Assembly (NCBI GenBank): GCA_937886445.1
Contig: CALGBY010000022.1
Location: 1 to 51,856, forward strand
Source of the DNA: an uncultured Clostridia bacterium
GTDB taxonomy: Bacteria > Bacillota > Clostridia > Christensenellales > Aristaeellaceae
DNA length: 51,856 nucleotides
Reading direction: 5' to 3'
This document shows, one piece after another, positions 42,552 through 51,454 of the stretch; the first letter of the stretch is position 1; the number at the start of each line of letters is the position of its first letter. Below the pieces are notes generated by a model. It did not search any database. It saw only the letters and a program-made list of their open reading frames with translations, and was not told the DNA's origin. Both the position numbers and the translations under genes were made by a program.

Positions 42552-43655
42552 TTATTTTTCGGCCGGAGCCTGCTTCGCGATGGAGGAATTTTTGTAGGCG
42601 GGGTCTTCGGAAATGTCCTCAAGCATCGTGATGAAGGGGGGAATGACAACGGTATCATCCTTACCGGTCAGCTCCTGCTTCAGGATGGCCTGCTTTTTCC
42701 AGAAGGGATAGATATCCACCTCGTAATAGTGGCCGTCCCAGGTGAAGCAGTAGCGTGTTTTGCGCAGCTGGTGGTAGGTGGTATCAGCCTCCATCAGCAG
42801 CCTCAGGTATTCAAATTCGCTCAGGCGCTGTTCCAGCTCGATACGCTTTCCGTCGGCTCCGGGGCGCTTGGTGTTTTTGAAATAAATGTAGCTGCCGTTC
42901 AGGCCGCGCTGGCGCACGCGGATCTTTTCATCGGGGCCGGAGCGCAGATAGGTCTGTATGATCTCCACCTTGCGGCAGGAGGGATCGTTTTCCAGCTTTT
43001 CCGCATCAGGCATGGAAATGAGGAATTTTTTGAAGGTGTCGTAGGGCAGAGGCTCGCCGAGGAAAGCGGAGATCTCGCTGATGAGCCGGTGCATTTTCTG
43101 ATCAAAATCCGTCTCGTTGCCGATGACGCGCAGATGGGGATGCCCCGTCCAGGCGGCGATCAGCCTGTTATCCAGCTCCACAGCCTGCTCCGGCGTTTCT
43201 GTGCGCGCCACATTGTTGGCAAGCGTATAAAAGGCTTCCTTGCCCTTCGCGGCGGTTTCCAGGAAGAAAACGGCGTCATAGCTGTCGCGCAGCTCCGTTT
43301 CATCGCGGTGCACCGTGCGCAGCACCTGGGCAAACTCGCTGTCCGTCATATAGGCGCGGTTATCGATCGCGCCGCGGTCGCACACGATGAGCAGCTTTTC
43401 ATCGCTCATGTGCCGGGCACCCTGCTCAAATATGCGCTCCTTTTCCAGCTGCAGCTTCATCTGGCACTTCTGGTAGTCCACATTGTGGATCACCGTCCAC
43501 GGCGCGAGGCCGCCGCCGATCAGTTCGCTGGCGGTCTCGGGCACAAAAAGCACCTTATAGCCCTTTGCGGTGAAGGCGTTCTGGATCCAGCTGAGCGCTG
43601 TGGTTTTGCCCGCGCAGGGGCCGCCTGTGATCACGATTTTGGTAATTCTGCCCAT
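42552..43655 (-). CDS. P-loop ATPase with CYTH-like domain
   Basis: A 367-residue cytoplasmic protein. The N-terminal AAA_28-type P-loop domain has ITGGPCAGKTTA (residues 10-20), VLFVPETASELI and CDRGAIDNRAY, a nucleoside-kinase-like set. The C-terminal half (about 180-330) resembles CYTH/triphosphate-tunnel enzymes, with EIIQTYLRSG, IRVRQRGLNGSYIY, KTRYCFTW and YYEVDIYPFW. The fusion occurs in many clostridia; the substrate is unknown. The start is ATG at 43655 with GGAGG 5 bases upstream; a longer open frame upstream belongs to another gene. It follows the 59-residue gene by 13 bases. Confidence 0.88.
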   Translation of the reverse strand: MGRITKIVITGGPCAGKTTALSWIQNAFTAKGYKVLFVPETASELIGGGLAPWTVIHNVDYQKCQMKLQLEKERIFEQGARHMSDEKLLIVCDRGAIDNRAYMTDSEFAQVLRTVHRDETELRDSYDAVFFLETAAKGKEAFYTLANNVARTETPEQAVELDNRLIAAWTGHPHLRVIGNETDFDQKMHRLISEISAFLGEPLPYDTFKKFLISMPDAEKLENDPSCRKVEIIQTYLRSGPDEKIRVRQRGLNGSYIYFKNTKRPGADGKRIELEQRLSEFEYLRLLMEADTTYHQLRKTRYCFTWDGHYYEVDIYPFWKKQAILKQELTGKDDTVVIPPFITMLEDISEDPAYKNSSIAKQAPAEK

Positions 43656-43668
43656 ACTGTCCTCCGGC

Positions 43669-43848
43669 TCAGAAACGGCGGCTGTTCCAGCATTCGTTGA
43701 TGCTGCTGCCGTCCCGGTATGTGTTTTTTTCTTCGTCCGCGGAAGGTCTGCTTTCCGCTTCTTCCTTTTGCCTGCGCAGCCTTGCCTGCTTTTCAAATGC
43801 GGAAGGCACACGGCGCGGTCTTTCGGCCGTGCTGTTCTTATCTGCCAT
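43669..43848 (-). CDS. Short charged protein upstream of the AAA/CYTH gene
   Basis: A 59-residue open frame, very basic and acidic (MADKNSTAERPRRVPSAFEK, then QARLRRQKEEAESRPSADEE), with no membrane helix and no known family. An AAGGAAA ribosome-like site lies about 6 bases before the ATG, and a good promoter lies upstream. It ends 13 bases before the AAA/CYTH gene, so it is probably in one transcript with it. Confidence 0.55.
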   Translation of the reverse strand: MADKNSTAERPRRVPSAFEKQARLRRQKEEAESRPSADEEKNTYRDGSSINECWNSRRF

Positions 43849-43879
43849 GCGATTTCCTTCCCTTGCTGTTTTACGGTCT

Positions 43880-43909
43880 ATTATAGCCCCTTTTGCATGC
43901 GCATTTCAA
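43880..43909 (-). promoter_or_regulatory. Promoter of the AAA/CYTH operon
   Basis: Minus strand TTGAAA, 18 bases, TATAAT, 31 bases before the 59-residue gene. It is divergent to the promoter at 43980. Confidence 0.75.
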
Positions 43910-43979
43910 GCCCTTTGCGCTTTTTTTGCAGGGCAGCTCCGCAAGAAGATATGCCGCGCAGAAAGAACGGCTGTCACGG

Positions 43980-44008
43980 TTGATTTTCCGCGGATGATCT
44001 GTTAAAAT
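43980..44008 (+). promoter_or_regulatory. Promoter of the FAD oxidoreductase gene
   Basis: TTGATT, 17 bases, TAAAAT, about 52 bases before the start codon. Confidence 0.7.
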
Positions 44009-44059
44009 GGTATGCAAAGATACAGGCTTTGCAAATACATAAATAAAGGAAAAACGGAA

Positions 44060-45445
44060 ATGAAATACGATGTCTGCATCATCGGCGCCGGCCCCGGCGG
44101 GATCTTTACCGCGCTGGAGCTGGTTAAAAACGCGCCGGAACTGAAGATCGCCGTGCTTGAAAAGGGAAACGAACTGGAAAAAAGAAAGTGCCCCATCGAC
44201 GGGGTGAAGATCAAAAGCTGCGTACACTGCGAAAACTGCGCCGTGATGAACGGCTTTGGCGGGGCAGGCGCGTTTTCAGACGGCAAGTATAACATTACCA
44301 ACCAGTTTGGCGGTACCCTGCATGAGCTGATCGGGCGTGAAAAGGCGCTGGAGCTGATGCGCTATGTGGACACTGTGAACATGCTTAACGGAGGAGAAGG
44401 CACGCGCCTTTATTCCACGGCGGATTCCGATGTGAAAAAGCTGTGCCTGCAGAACGGGCTGCATCTTCTGGACGCTTCCGTGCGCCATCTGGGAACGGAT
44501 AAGAACTATATCGTGCTTTCCAGCCTGTACACGCAATTAAAGGATAAGGTGGATTTCTATTTCCGAACACCTGCCGAGCGGCTTGAAAAATGCGAAAACG
44601 GCTACCGGATATACGCGAAGGACCGCTGCTTTGAGTGCGAAAAATGCGTGGTCTCCGTGGGACGCAGCGGCAGCAAATGGATGGAAAAGGTGTGCGGAGA
44701 GCTGCATGTGCCCACCCGTTCGAACCGTGTGGATATCGGCGTGCGCGTGGAGCTGCCCGCTCAGGTGTTTGAGCATCTTACCGATAAGCTGTACGAAAGC
44801 AAGATCGTGTACCGTACCGAAAAATACGGCGATCTTGTGCGTACCTTCTGTATGAATCCGCATGGCGCGGTCGTGCACGAAAACACAAACGGTATCGTGA
44901 CCGTGAACGGGCACAGCTATGAAGACCCCGCCCTGCATACCGACAACACCAATTTTGCCCTGCTGGTGGCCAAGCACTTTACCGAGCCCTTCAATGATTC
45001 CACCGCCTACGCGGAATCCATCGCCCGGCTTTCCAATATGCTGGGAGGGGGCGTGATCGTGCAGCGCTTCGGAGACCTGACACGCGGCCGCCGCAGCACA
45101 CAGAGCCGCATTGATGACAGCTTTACAAGGCCTACGCTCAGCGCTACCCCGGGAGATCTTTCTCTGGTAATGCCCAAGCGCATCCTGGACGGCATCATCG
45201 AAATGATCTTCGCGCTGGATAAGATCGCCCCCGGTACGGCCAATGACGATACGCTGCTGTACGGGGTGGAGGTGAAATTTTACAATATGCAGGTGGAAAC
45301 GAACGGGGATCTTGAAACCTGCCATAAGGGGCTGTATGTGATCGGTGACGGCAGCGGCGTGACGCATTCCCTCAGCCATGCCAGCGCGAGCGGCGTGTAT
45401 GTGGCGGGAAAGATAGCCGGCAAGGCGCGCGATGATCGTCGTTAA
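44060..45445 (+). CDS. FAD-dependent oxidoreductase (COG2509-like)
   Basis: A 461-residue flavoprotein. It has the N-terminal FAD site VCIIGAGPGGIFTALEL and a cysteine motif CVHCENC (about 55-61) before NGFGGAGAFSDGKYN, characteristic of this family. A C-terminal GLYVIGDGSGVTHSLSHASASGVYVAGKI binds FAD. Members are often annotated as uncharacterised FAD dehydrogenases; the substrate is unknown. Start ATG 44060 is within reach of AAAGGAAAA. Monocistronic, with a promoter upstream and a terminator 40 bases downstream. Confidence 0.93.
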   Translation: MKYDVCIIGAGPGGIFTALELVKNAPELKIAVLEKGNELEKRKCPIDGVKIKSCVHCENCAVMNGFGGAGAFSDGKYNITNQFGGTLHELIGREKALELMRYVDTVNMLNGGEGTRLYSTADSDVKKLCLQNGLHLLDASVRHLGTDKNYIVLSSLYTQLKDKVDFYFRTPAERLEKCENGYRIYAKDRCFECEKCVVSVGRSGSKWMEKVCGELHVPTRSNRVDIGVRVELPAQVFEHLTDKLYESKIVYRTEKYGDLVRTFCMNPHGAVVHENTNGIVTVNGHSYEDPALHTDNTNFALLVAKHFTEPFNDSTAYAESIARLSNMLGGGVIVQRFGDLTRGRRSTQSRIDDSFTRPTLSATPGDLSLVMPKRILDGIIEMIFALDKIAPGTANDDTLLYGVEVKFYNMQVETNGDLETCHKGLYVIGDGSGVTHSLSHASASGVYVAGKIAGKARDDRR

Positions 45446-45484
45446 CGAAAACAGTATGTTTCTGTAAGAACGGCTATATAAATG

Positions 45485-45518
45485 GCCGCTGCAGCATTTC
45501 TTCTGCAGCGGCTCTTTT
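45485..45518 (+). terminator. Rho-independent terminator
   Basis: A perfect 10-base stem (45485-45494 with 45503-45512), an 8-base loop, then TCTTTT. It ends the FAD oxidoreductase transcript. Confidence 0.9.
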
Positions 45519-45543
45519 GCTTTCCGCGGGTTTATCCCGGGCA

Positions 45544-45689
45544 ATACCGCACAATTCGTCAGCACGCTGAACGATGTCTTTTTCACCATCTTGCAGAAAT
45601 TTCAATTTACCGCTTGTAAACCTTCAATTTCTGCAGGCGAATCTGATGAAAAATTCACTCGCCATCGCACTAACTCATTTGTGCGGTAT
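45544..45689. repeat. MITE-like palindromic element, copy 1
   Basis: A 146-base element with perfect 11-base terminal inverted repeats, ATACCGCACAA and TTGTGCGGTAT, and an overall imperfect palindromic structure (inner TGCAGAAATT / AATTTCTGCA arms). No open frame. Its right half, in reverse complement, matches 51779-51852 at 70 of 74 bases. Its right end supplies the last four codons and stop of the AraC-type gene. The element probably moved with help of a transposase encoded elsewhere. Confidence 0.85.
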
Positions 45690-46565
45690 AACCCTTGCTT
45701 TTTTGCGTACCGGCATCAGCTCGATATAGCCGCGTTCTCCGCGGGGCTCAAGCTGGATACGGGGGTTTTCCGTATCCCATTCATAGCCGATAAAGGCGGG
45801 ATCGTACTTCTTTTCGGCATTCCGGATCTCCTGTATCGCCTGTTCGTAATCCTCATCCCGGAAGGGCTCGCCGCGGAACATAAGGTATTCCGCTTCGGGA
45901 AGCGTGATCACATCAAAGCCCTCCGGAACAGGGCCGTCATAGCCGATCTCCGCCTCCACGCCCTGCACATACTCGTTTTCGGCGGGACAGCGCAACTTTT
46001 CAGGCAGAAAAAGACATACAGGCTCCCCGCAGAGCGATCTCATGCTGGTAAGCAGCCCCCACACATCGCAGCCTACCTCCTCGCAGTAGGAAAAATACTC
46101 CTTCGCGCGTACGCCGCGCTTCAGGATCACTTTTCTTTCTTCCTTGCGGATCAGCTGCACAAACACCGTTCTTGTTTCACTCATCTGCTTTTTTCCTCCT
46201 TTGCTTTCAGCCAGCCAGGGGGTAAACAGCCACAGCGGAACGGGCGCGCGCGCGTATTCACCCGGATTGCAGCCAAACTCCGCCCGAAAGGCGCGCTGAT
46301 AGCCTTCCGGCGAATTGTATCCCATATCCAGCGCTGCATCCAGCACACTGCCCCTGCCGTCTCTCAGGATCAGGGCGGACCTTGAAAGCCGCAGCCGCCG
46401 GATATAGTGCGCGGGTGACAGACCGAGTACGGCAATAAACAGCTTTCTTGCGTAGGCCGGTGCATAGGCAACGCTTTTCGCGGCATTGTCAAATACATTT
46501 TCTTCACCGATGTGCCCGGCAATGTACTGCTGTATTTTTCTGACCGCCGCCTCTCTTTCAGCCAT
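45675..46565 (-). CDS. AraC-family regulator with GyrI-like effector domain
   Basis: A 296-residue transcription regulator. The N-terminal AraC DNA-binding domain (about 5-108) has two helix-turn-helix units (SVAYAPAYARKLFIAVLGLSPAHYIRRLRLSRSA and VLDAALDMGYNSPEGYQRAFRAEFGCNPGEYA). The C-terminal part (about 130-290) is like the GyrI/SOUL-type ligand-binding fold, with EKLRCPAENEYVQGVEAEI and FIGYEWDT. It probably responds to a small molecule, as Rob-type regulators do. The start is ATG at 46565 with AAGGAGGTGA 5 bases upstream. The gene ends inside the MITE-like repeat. Confidence 0.9.
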   Translation of the reverse strand: MAEREAAVRKIQQYIAGHIGEENVFDNAAKSVAYAPAYARKLFIAVLGLSPAHYIRRLRLSRSALILRDGRGSVLDAALDMGYNSPEGYQRAFRAEFGCNPGEYARAPVPLWLFTPWLAESKGGKKQMSETRTVFVQLIRKEERKVILKRGVRAKEYFSYCEEVGCDVWGLLTSMRSLCGEPVCLFLPEKLRCPAENEYVQGVEAEIGYDGPVPEGFDVITLPEAEYLMFRGEPFRDEDYEQAIQEIRNAEKKYDPAFIGYEWDTENPRIQLEPRGERGYIELMPVRKKARVIPHK

Positions 46566-46668
46566 GACGCTCACCTCCTTCGCCCGAAGCATAGCACAGC
46601 CGCCTTCCTTTTTTCCCGACTTTTTTTGACAACCTTTCACCTGGAGCGGTTATTTTCCTTCAGGTCGT

Positions 46669-47178
46669 TCAGTCGGGAACAGCGGCTTCGGGGAAGCGCT
46701 CTCTCAGGTAACGGTTTGCCTCTTCGCGCGAGGTAAAGATGAACACCTGTCTGTCTTTCGCGTTTTCAAGCATGCGCAGCACACCGGGTCGGGAGTTCGC
46801 CCGGTATTCCATTACGAAACGCATAAATTCCTCATCCTCCTGCTCGGGCTCCGACCAGGGCAGGTCATCATGCTTTGTGCCCATTCGCTGCCGTATGCCG
46901 CTTATGCAGATATCGGTGCCGTAATCAAGAAAGTACACGGTGTCGCATCTGTCAAAGCGCAGCTGCATGGTGCCTGCGTAATTGCCGTCCAGGATCCAGC
47001 TTTCGTTTTCCATTACGGCAAGCTGGCGGCGGATCAGCTCCTCTCTGCCGACATTCGTGCGGTCGCTGTTCCAGTACATCCGGTCCAGATGCCATACCGG
47101 CGTGCCGCTGTATTGGCCGAGCAGCTTTGAAAAACGGGATTTTCCGCTGCCCGGGCAGCCGATGACCATTGCTTTCAT
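46669..47178 (-). CDS. P-loop kinase-like protein (FlaR/topology modulator family)
   Basis: A 169-residue nucleotide-binding protein. MVIGCPGSGKSRFSKLL is the Walker A motif, WHLDRMYWNSD follows, and ESWILDGNYAGTM with RFDRCDTVYFLDY completes the adenylate-kinase-like set. Relatives are often named DNA topology modulation protein or AAA_17 ATPase, with little evidence for that role. The gene is 103 bases after the aminopeptidase and on the same strand; a terminator-like hairpin separates them. Confidence 0.85.
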   Translation of the reverse strand: MKAMVIGCPGSGKSRFSKLLGQYSGTPVWHLDRMYWNSDRTNVGREELIRRQLAVMENESWILDGNYAGTMQLRFDRCDTVYFLDYGTDICISGIRQRMGTKHDDLPWSEPEQEDEEFMRFVMEYRANSRPGVLRMLENAKDRQVFIFTSREEANRYLRERFPEAAVPD

Positions 47179-47230
47179 ATCTGTACCTCCCTTCGGCAGA
47201 AATGCCGGTGACTGTGTGAAACAGGCTGAT

Positions 47231-47270
47231 AAAAAGCACCGGACCGGTCAAAATGCCCGGCCCGGCGGTA
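47231..47270 (-). terminator. Terminator after the M18 aminopeptidase gene
   Basis: On the minus strand a GC-rich stem with an internal mismatch (47236-47270) is followed by TTTTTAT. It lies directly behind the aminopeptidase stop codon. Confidence 0.65.
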
Positions 47271-47281
47271 TCATATGCTTA

Positions 47282-48667
47282 TCAGGCGTTCAGCATGAAG
47301 GCTTTATACGCTTTGACGGCCTCGTACAGGTCCGCCTTGCTGATGATCTCCTCGGGAGCGTGCATGCTCAGCACGGCCACGCCGCTGTCGATCACTTCCA
47401 TACCGTAAAGAGCGCAGATATAGGCGATGGTGCCGCCGCCGCCCACATCCACCTTGCCAAGCTCCGCTGTCTGCCAGTTGACGCCGTTGTCATCCATGAT
47501 CACGCGCAGACGGCCGATGAACTCGGCATTGGCATCGTTGCTGCCGCTCTTGCCGCGGCTGCCGGTGAACTTATTGTAGCATACGCCGCGCCCCAAAATG
47601 GCGGCGTTCTTCTTTTCAAAGGCGGATGCGTACAGGGGATCATAGCCCGCGGATACATCGCAGGAGAGCATACGGCAGTTTTTGAGCGCGCGGCGCAGCG
47701 TGAGCTCGCTGTAGGCGGGGCAGGTGAGGTTGATCATTTCCGCCACGGCGTTTTCAAAATAGCGGGCGCGCATACCGGTGGCTCCCACGCTGCCGATCTC
47801 TTCCTTATCGGCCAGTAGGCAGCAGCAGGTGTATTTGGGGATATCGGTGAGGGAGAGAATGGCGTTCACACTGGCATAGGCGCATACGCGGTCATCATGG
47901 CCGTAGCCGAGGAGCATGCTGCGGTCCAGACCCAGCTCGCGGCACTTGCCGGCGGGAACGACCTCCAGCTCCGCGGAGAGCATATCCTCTTCCTCGATGC
48001 CGTATTTATCCTTAAGCAGCTTCAGCATGCGTGCCAGCACGGCATCCTTTTCCTCGCCTTCCAGCGGGCGGCCGCCCATGATCACATCCAGCCCCTCGCC
48101 CTTGATCACATCGCTGGCCTTCTGGGACATCTGCTCGCCCGAAAGGTGGATGAGCAGATCGCTGATGCACAGCACGGGGTCGTCTTCGCTCTCGCCGATC
48201 ACGATATCAACGGCTGTGCCGTCCTTTTTGGCGATTACACCGTGGATGGACAGCGCCCTTGCCACCCACTGATACTTTTTGATGCCGCCGTAATAATGGG
48301 TATCGGCATAGGCAAGATCGGTATCCTCATAGAAGGGGTTCTGCTTGATATCCATGCGGGGGCTGTCGATGTGGCTGCCGATGATGTTGATGCCTTTTTC
48401 AAGCGGCTGCTTTCCCATTACGAACAGCATAACGGCCTTGCCCATGCATACGCTGTACAGCTTATCGCCCGCGGAAAGCTTTCTGCCTTCGCTGATGGCA
48501 TCCTCAAGGGAGAAGTAACCGTTTTCCTTCGCGAGCGCCACGGTCTCCTTCACACATTCGCGCTCGGTCTTGCCGCCGTCCAGAAAGCTTCTGTAGCCCT
48601 TCGCAACGGCCTCCAGCTTTTCAAGAGCAGCCTCGTCATAGGTGTTCCACGCGTTTTTCCGTTCCAT
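47282..48667 (-). CDS. M18 family aminopeptidase
   Basis: Zinc-dependent aminopeptidase of the M18 family (aspartyl aminopeptidase/LAP4 type), 461 residues, active on peptide N-termini in the cytoplasm. Metal-ligand regions are NIIGSHIDSPRMDIKQ (His, Asp), LLADKEEIGSVGATGM (Glu pair) and SMHAPEE (His). The TET-like quaternary structure known in the family is not visible. The start is ATG at 48667, with AAGGAGAT 7 bases upstream; a longer frame (48706) has no site. It is 25 bases after truA, so probably cotranscribed. Confidence 0.95.
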   Translation of the reverse strand: MERKNAWNTYDEAALEKLEAVAKGYRSFLDGGKTERECVKETVALAKENGYFSLEDAISEGRKLSAGDKLYSVCMGKAVMLFVMGKQPLEKGINIIGSHIDSPRMDIKQNPFYEDTDLAYADTHYYGGIKKYQWVARALSIHGVIAKKDGTAVDIVIGESEDDPVLCISDLLIHLSGEQMSQKASDVIKGEGLDVIMGGRPLEGEEKDAVLARMLKLLKDKYGIEEEDMLSAELEVVPAGKCRELGLDRSMLLGYGHDDRVCAYASVNAILSLTDIPKYTCCCLLADKEEIGSVGATGMRARYFENAVAEMINLTCPAYSELTLRRALKNCRMLSCDVSAGYDPLYASAFEKKNAAILGRGVCYNKFTGSRGKSGSNDANAEFIGRLRVIMDDNGVNWQTAELGKVDVGGGGTIAYICALYGMEVIDSGVAVLSMHAPEEIISKADLYEAVKAYKAFMLNA

Positions 48668-48692
48668 TTTGTTTATCTCCTTTTCAATATTT

Positions 48693-49448
48693 TCAGTATG
48701 ATTCATCCCACAGGATCAGCCCCTGCGGGGGCAGGGTGGGTCCGGCCTGTTCACGGTCCCGGCTGTCGAGGATAAGGGGGATATCCTCCGGACGTGTTTT
48801 TCCGAGCGCCGCGTTCAGCAGCGTTCCCGCGAGAATGCGCACCTCATTGTACAGAAAGCCGTCCCCGCGGAAGGTGAGGCGCAGCTCGCCCAGATCCTCT
48901 CCCGCCAGCTCCGCCGAGATCTCATATACCGTGCGTATGCCGCTCTTTTTGCCCGTTCTCACCCGCCTGTCACTTGTGAAGGCTGTAAAATCATGTGTGC
49001 CGGTAAGGTACTTCGCGGCGGCACGCAGGGCGGTCAGATCAGGCTTGCAGGGATAGCGGTATACATACTTCCTGCTGAATACATCGGGCGTATCGGACAC
49101 GCGTATCCGGTATACATATGTCTTTTCCAGCGCGGAAAGCCGGGCGTGAAAACGGCTGCCGGCCTCGCTGAGAGAGAGCGCGCCGATATCCTCCGGCAGA
49201 TACTGACGGATATCGTTCAGCACGGTTTCTGTGTTGATCGGTTCAGCAGTGCGGAAGGAGCAGGTCTGCCTTCTCGCGTGTACGCCGGCATCCGTTCTTC
49301 CGCAGCCCTGCACCTCGATGCTTTCTTTCAGCACGCGGGAAAGCAGGGTCTCAAGCTTTTCCTGCAGTGTGTCCGGAGTATTGCCCTGCTTTTGCCAGCC
49401 CCGGTAACGGGTGCCGTCATAGCAGAGAAGAAGCCGGTATACGGGCAT
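48693..49448 (-). CDS. truA: tRNA pseudouridine(38-40) synthase
   Basis: TruA converts uridines 38-40 in tRNA anticodon stems to pseudouridine. The 251-residue length is normal. The catalytic motif GCGRTDAGVHA (Asp) is plain, as are LCYDGTRYRGWQKQ at the start and KTYVYRI, FTAFTSDRR and LRLTFRGDGFLYNEVRIL. The start is ATG at 49448, 9 bases after AAAGGAG. A promoter TTGAAA-N17-TAAAAT lies upstream. Confidence 0.96.
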   Translation of the reverse strand: MPVYRLLLCYDGTRYRGWQKQGNTPDTLQEKLETLLSRVLKESIEVQGCGRTDAGVHARRQTCSFRTAEPINTETVLNDIRQYLPEDIGALSLSEAGSRFHARLSALEKTYVYRIRVSDTPDVFSRKYVYRYPCKPDLTALRAAAKYLTGTHDFTAFTSDRRVRTGKKSGIRTVYEISAELAGEDLGELRLTFRGDGFLYNEVRILAGTLLNAALGKTRPEDIPLILDSRDREQAGPTLPPQGLILWDESY

Positions 49449-49482
49449 CTCTTTTTCACTCCTTTCATATCCGCTATGCCGG

Positions 49483-49511
49483 ATTTTACCATCTTTTCCG
49501 TGTTTTTTCAA
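49483..49511 (-). promoter_or_regulatory. Promoter of truA
   Basis: Minus strand TTGAAA, 17 bases, TAAAAT, 34 bases before the truA start. It is divergent to the promoter at 49553. Confidence 0.75.
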
Positions 49512-49552
49512 TATCTAACCGCCGTGATGAACAATTAAAAAGCCGTTTCTGG

Positions 49553-49581
49553 TTGAACGCGGCGGTACAGTATGCTAAAAT
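49553..49581 (+). promoter_or_regulatory. Promoter of the GH2 gene
   Basis: TTGAAC, 17 bases, TAAAAT, with TG one base before the -10 (extended -10), 33 bases before the chosen start codon. Confidence 0.75.
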
Positions 49582-49614
49582 GCTGTCATAATGAAACGGA
49601 AAGAGGCGTACGGA

Positions 49615-51306
49615 ATGCTTTTGAACGGGATGGAATGTTATCCGCGGCCGCAGCTTGTGAGATCTTCCTTCATGAGTCTGGACGGGGAATGGGAATTCGC
49701 CCTCGCGGCGCAGGGAGAGCAGCCCCGGTATACGCGTGTGATCCGTGTGCCCTACTGCATGGAATGCCCGCTGTCCGGCATAGGTGAGAGACACAGGAAA
49801 GGCGATATTCTGTACTACAGGCGTTCCTTCCGGCCGGACTGGGAAAAGCTCGGAAAGGACGGACGGATCATTCTACACTGCGGCGCGCTTGATCAAAGAG
49901 CGGATCTTTATGTGAACGGCGTGTTGTACGGACGGGAGCTGCGCTTTCCGCAGACAGAGGCGGATATCACGGCACTGTGCCGGAAGGAGGAAGAAAACAC
50001 CCTCGTGCTGGCCGTAAAGGATGACGGGGAGGATGTTTCCTACCCGTACGGTAAGCAGAAGGAGAAAAACGGCGGCATGTGGTACACCCCGGTATCGGGC
50101 ATCTGGGGCAGCGTATGGCTTGAAAAAGTGCCGGATGAGTATATCCGCTTTCTTGATACGGAGCTTTCCCCGGAGGAAGCGACCATCACAGCCGTCGGCT
50201 GCAAAAGGGACGGGGAGCTGGTGCTGGATACGGGTGAACGCTTTCCCGTGCGGAACGGCACCGTGACCGTGCGCCTGCGCAAAAAGCATCTGTGGAGCCC
50301 GGAGGACCCGTACCTGTATCACTACACCCTCACCCTGGGAGAAGACAGCGTGCGCTCCTATTTTGCCCTGAGGAGCTTTGAAATACAGAATGTGAACGGC
50401 GTACCGCGCCTGTGCCTGAACGGAAGGCCGTATTTTATCAATGCCGTGCTTTCACAGGGATATTTCGCGGACGGGCTGTGGACTCCCGGCGATCTGAACG
50501 CCTATGAAAAGGACATTCTTTTTTTGAAGGAGTGCGGCTTCAACGCCGTGCGCAAGCATATCAAGACCGAGCCGGACCGTTTCTATTACGATTGTGACCG
50601 GCTGGGGCTGCTGGTGATGCAGGATTCGGTGAACAGCGGAAAATATTCCTTCCTGCGTGATACCGCCTTGCCCACGCTGGGCCTGAAACATTGGCCGGAA
50701 AGAAGGCTGAAAAAGGAGGACGCGCGCAGAAAACGCTTTGAGGAGGATCTGCGGTTCTATGTCCCGCGGCTTTCCTCCCATCCCTGTGTATGCCTGTGGA
50801 CGGTGTTCAACGAGGGCTGGGGACAGTTTTCCGCAAAGGAGGAATACACACTTATAAAAACGCTCAGGCCGCGCATGACCGTGGATACCGCCAGCGGCTG
50901 GTTTGTGACAAAGCATACCGATGTGCTTTCGGAGCATGTTTATTTCCGCCCCTTCAGGATGAAAAAACGCCTGTCCGGCGAAAAGCCGCTGCTGCTTACG
51001 GAATTCGGCGGCTACGCGCTGAAGGTGCAGGGGCATTGCTTCAGGGATGATGGTAAGTACGGTTATCGCTTTTTCTCCGATGCGGAGAGCTTTGCTGTCG
51101 CGCTGACGGACCTGTACGAAAAGCAGATCCTTCCCGCGGTCCGAATGGGTCTTTCCGGCTGTGTGTATACCCAGCTTTCCGATGTGGAGGATGAGGTGAA
51201 CGGTCTTTTGACCTATGACCGGAAGGTGCGAAAGATCGCTCCGGAGAGACTGCGTGCCGTGTTTGAACGGATCAGGGCGGCTGCGGACGGGGCCGGGGAG
51301 CGCTGA
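49615..51306 (+). CDS. GH2 family glycoside hydrolase
   Basis: Cytoplasmic exo-glycosidase of family 2, about 563 residues, with the sandwich-immunoglobulin-TIM barrel order. LNGMECYPRPQLVRSSFMSLDGEWEF starts the sugar-binding domain. The barrel begins near VNGVPRLCLNGRPYFINAVLSQGYFADGLWT, and the catalytic acid/base Glu is in LWTVFNEGWGQF. The nucleophile Glu is in PLLLTEFGGYAL. No signal peptide. The substrate (beta-galactoside, beta-glucuronide or other) cannot be read from these motifs. The start at 49615 is preceded by AAGAGG 8 bases upstream; the earlier ATG at 49591 has no ribosome site. Confidence 0.93.
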   Translation: MLLNGMECYPRPQLVRSSFMSLDGEWEFALAAQGEQPRYTRVIRVPYCMECPLSGIGERHRKGDILYYRRSFRPDWEKLGKDGRIILHCGALDQRADLYVNGVLYGRELRFPQTEADITALCRKEEENTLVLAVKDDGEDVSYPYGKQKEKNGGMWYTPVSGIWGSVWLEKVPDEYIRFLDTELSPEEATITAVGCKRDGELVLDTGERFPVRNGTVTVRLRKKHLWSPEDPYLYHYTLTLGEDSVRSYFALRSFEIQNVNGVPRLCLNGRPYFINAVLSQGYFADGLWTPGDLNAYEKDILFLKECGFNAVRKHIKTEPDRFYYDCDRLGLLVMQDSVNSGKYSFLRDTALPTLGLKHWPERRLKKEDARRKRFEEDLRFYVPRLSSHPCVCLWTVFNEGWGQFSAKEEYTLIKTLRPRMTVDTASGWFVTKHTDVLSEHVYFRPFRMKKRLSGEKPLLLTEFGGYALKVQGHCFRDDGKYGYRFFSDAESFAVALTDLYEKQILPAVRMGLSGCVYTQLSDVEDEVNGLLTYDRKVRKIAPERLRAVFERIRAAADGAGER

Positions 51307-51374
51307 AGGCGGGGACTTTTGTATGCCCAGGAGATGATCCTGTTTTCTGAATACGATCACCGAAAATGATCAAT

Positions 51375-51419
51375 AAAAGGCGCTGCGGCAGATCTTTTGT
51401 ATCTGCGGCAGCGCCTTTA
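51375..51419. terminator. Bidirectional terminator between the GH2 gene and the small helical gene
   Basis: An 18-base stem with one mismatch, flanked by A and T tracts on both sides, stands between convergent genes. Confidence 0.88.
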
Positions 51420-51454
51420 TTGAAGCGGATGGAATACCCTGAACGGGCTCCTGA

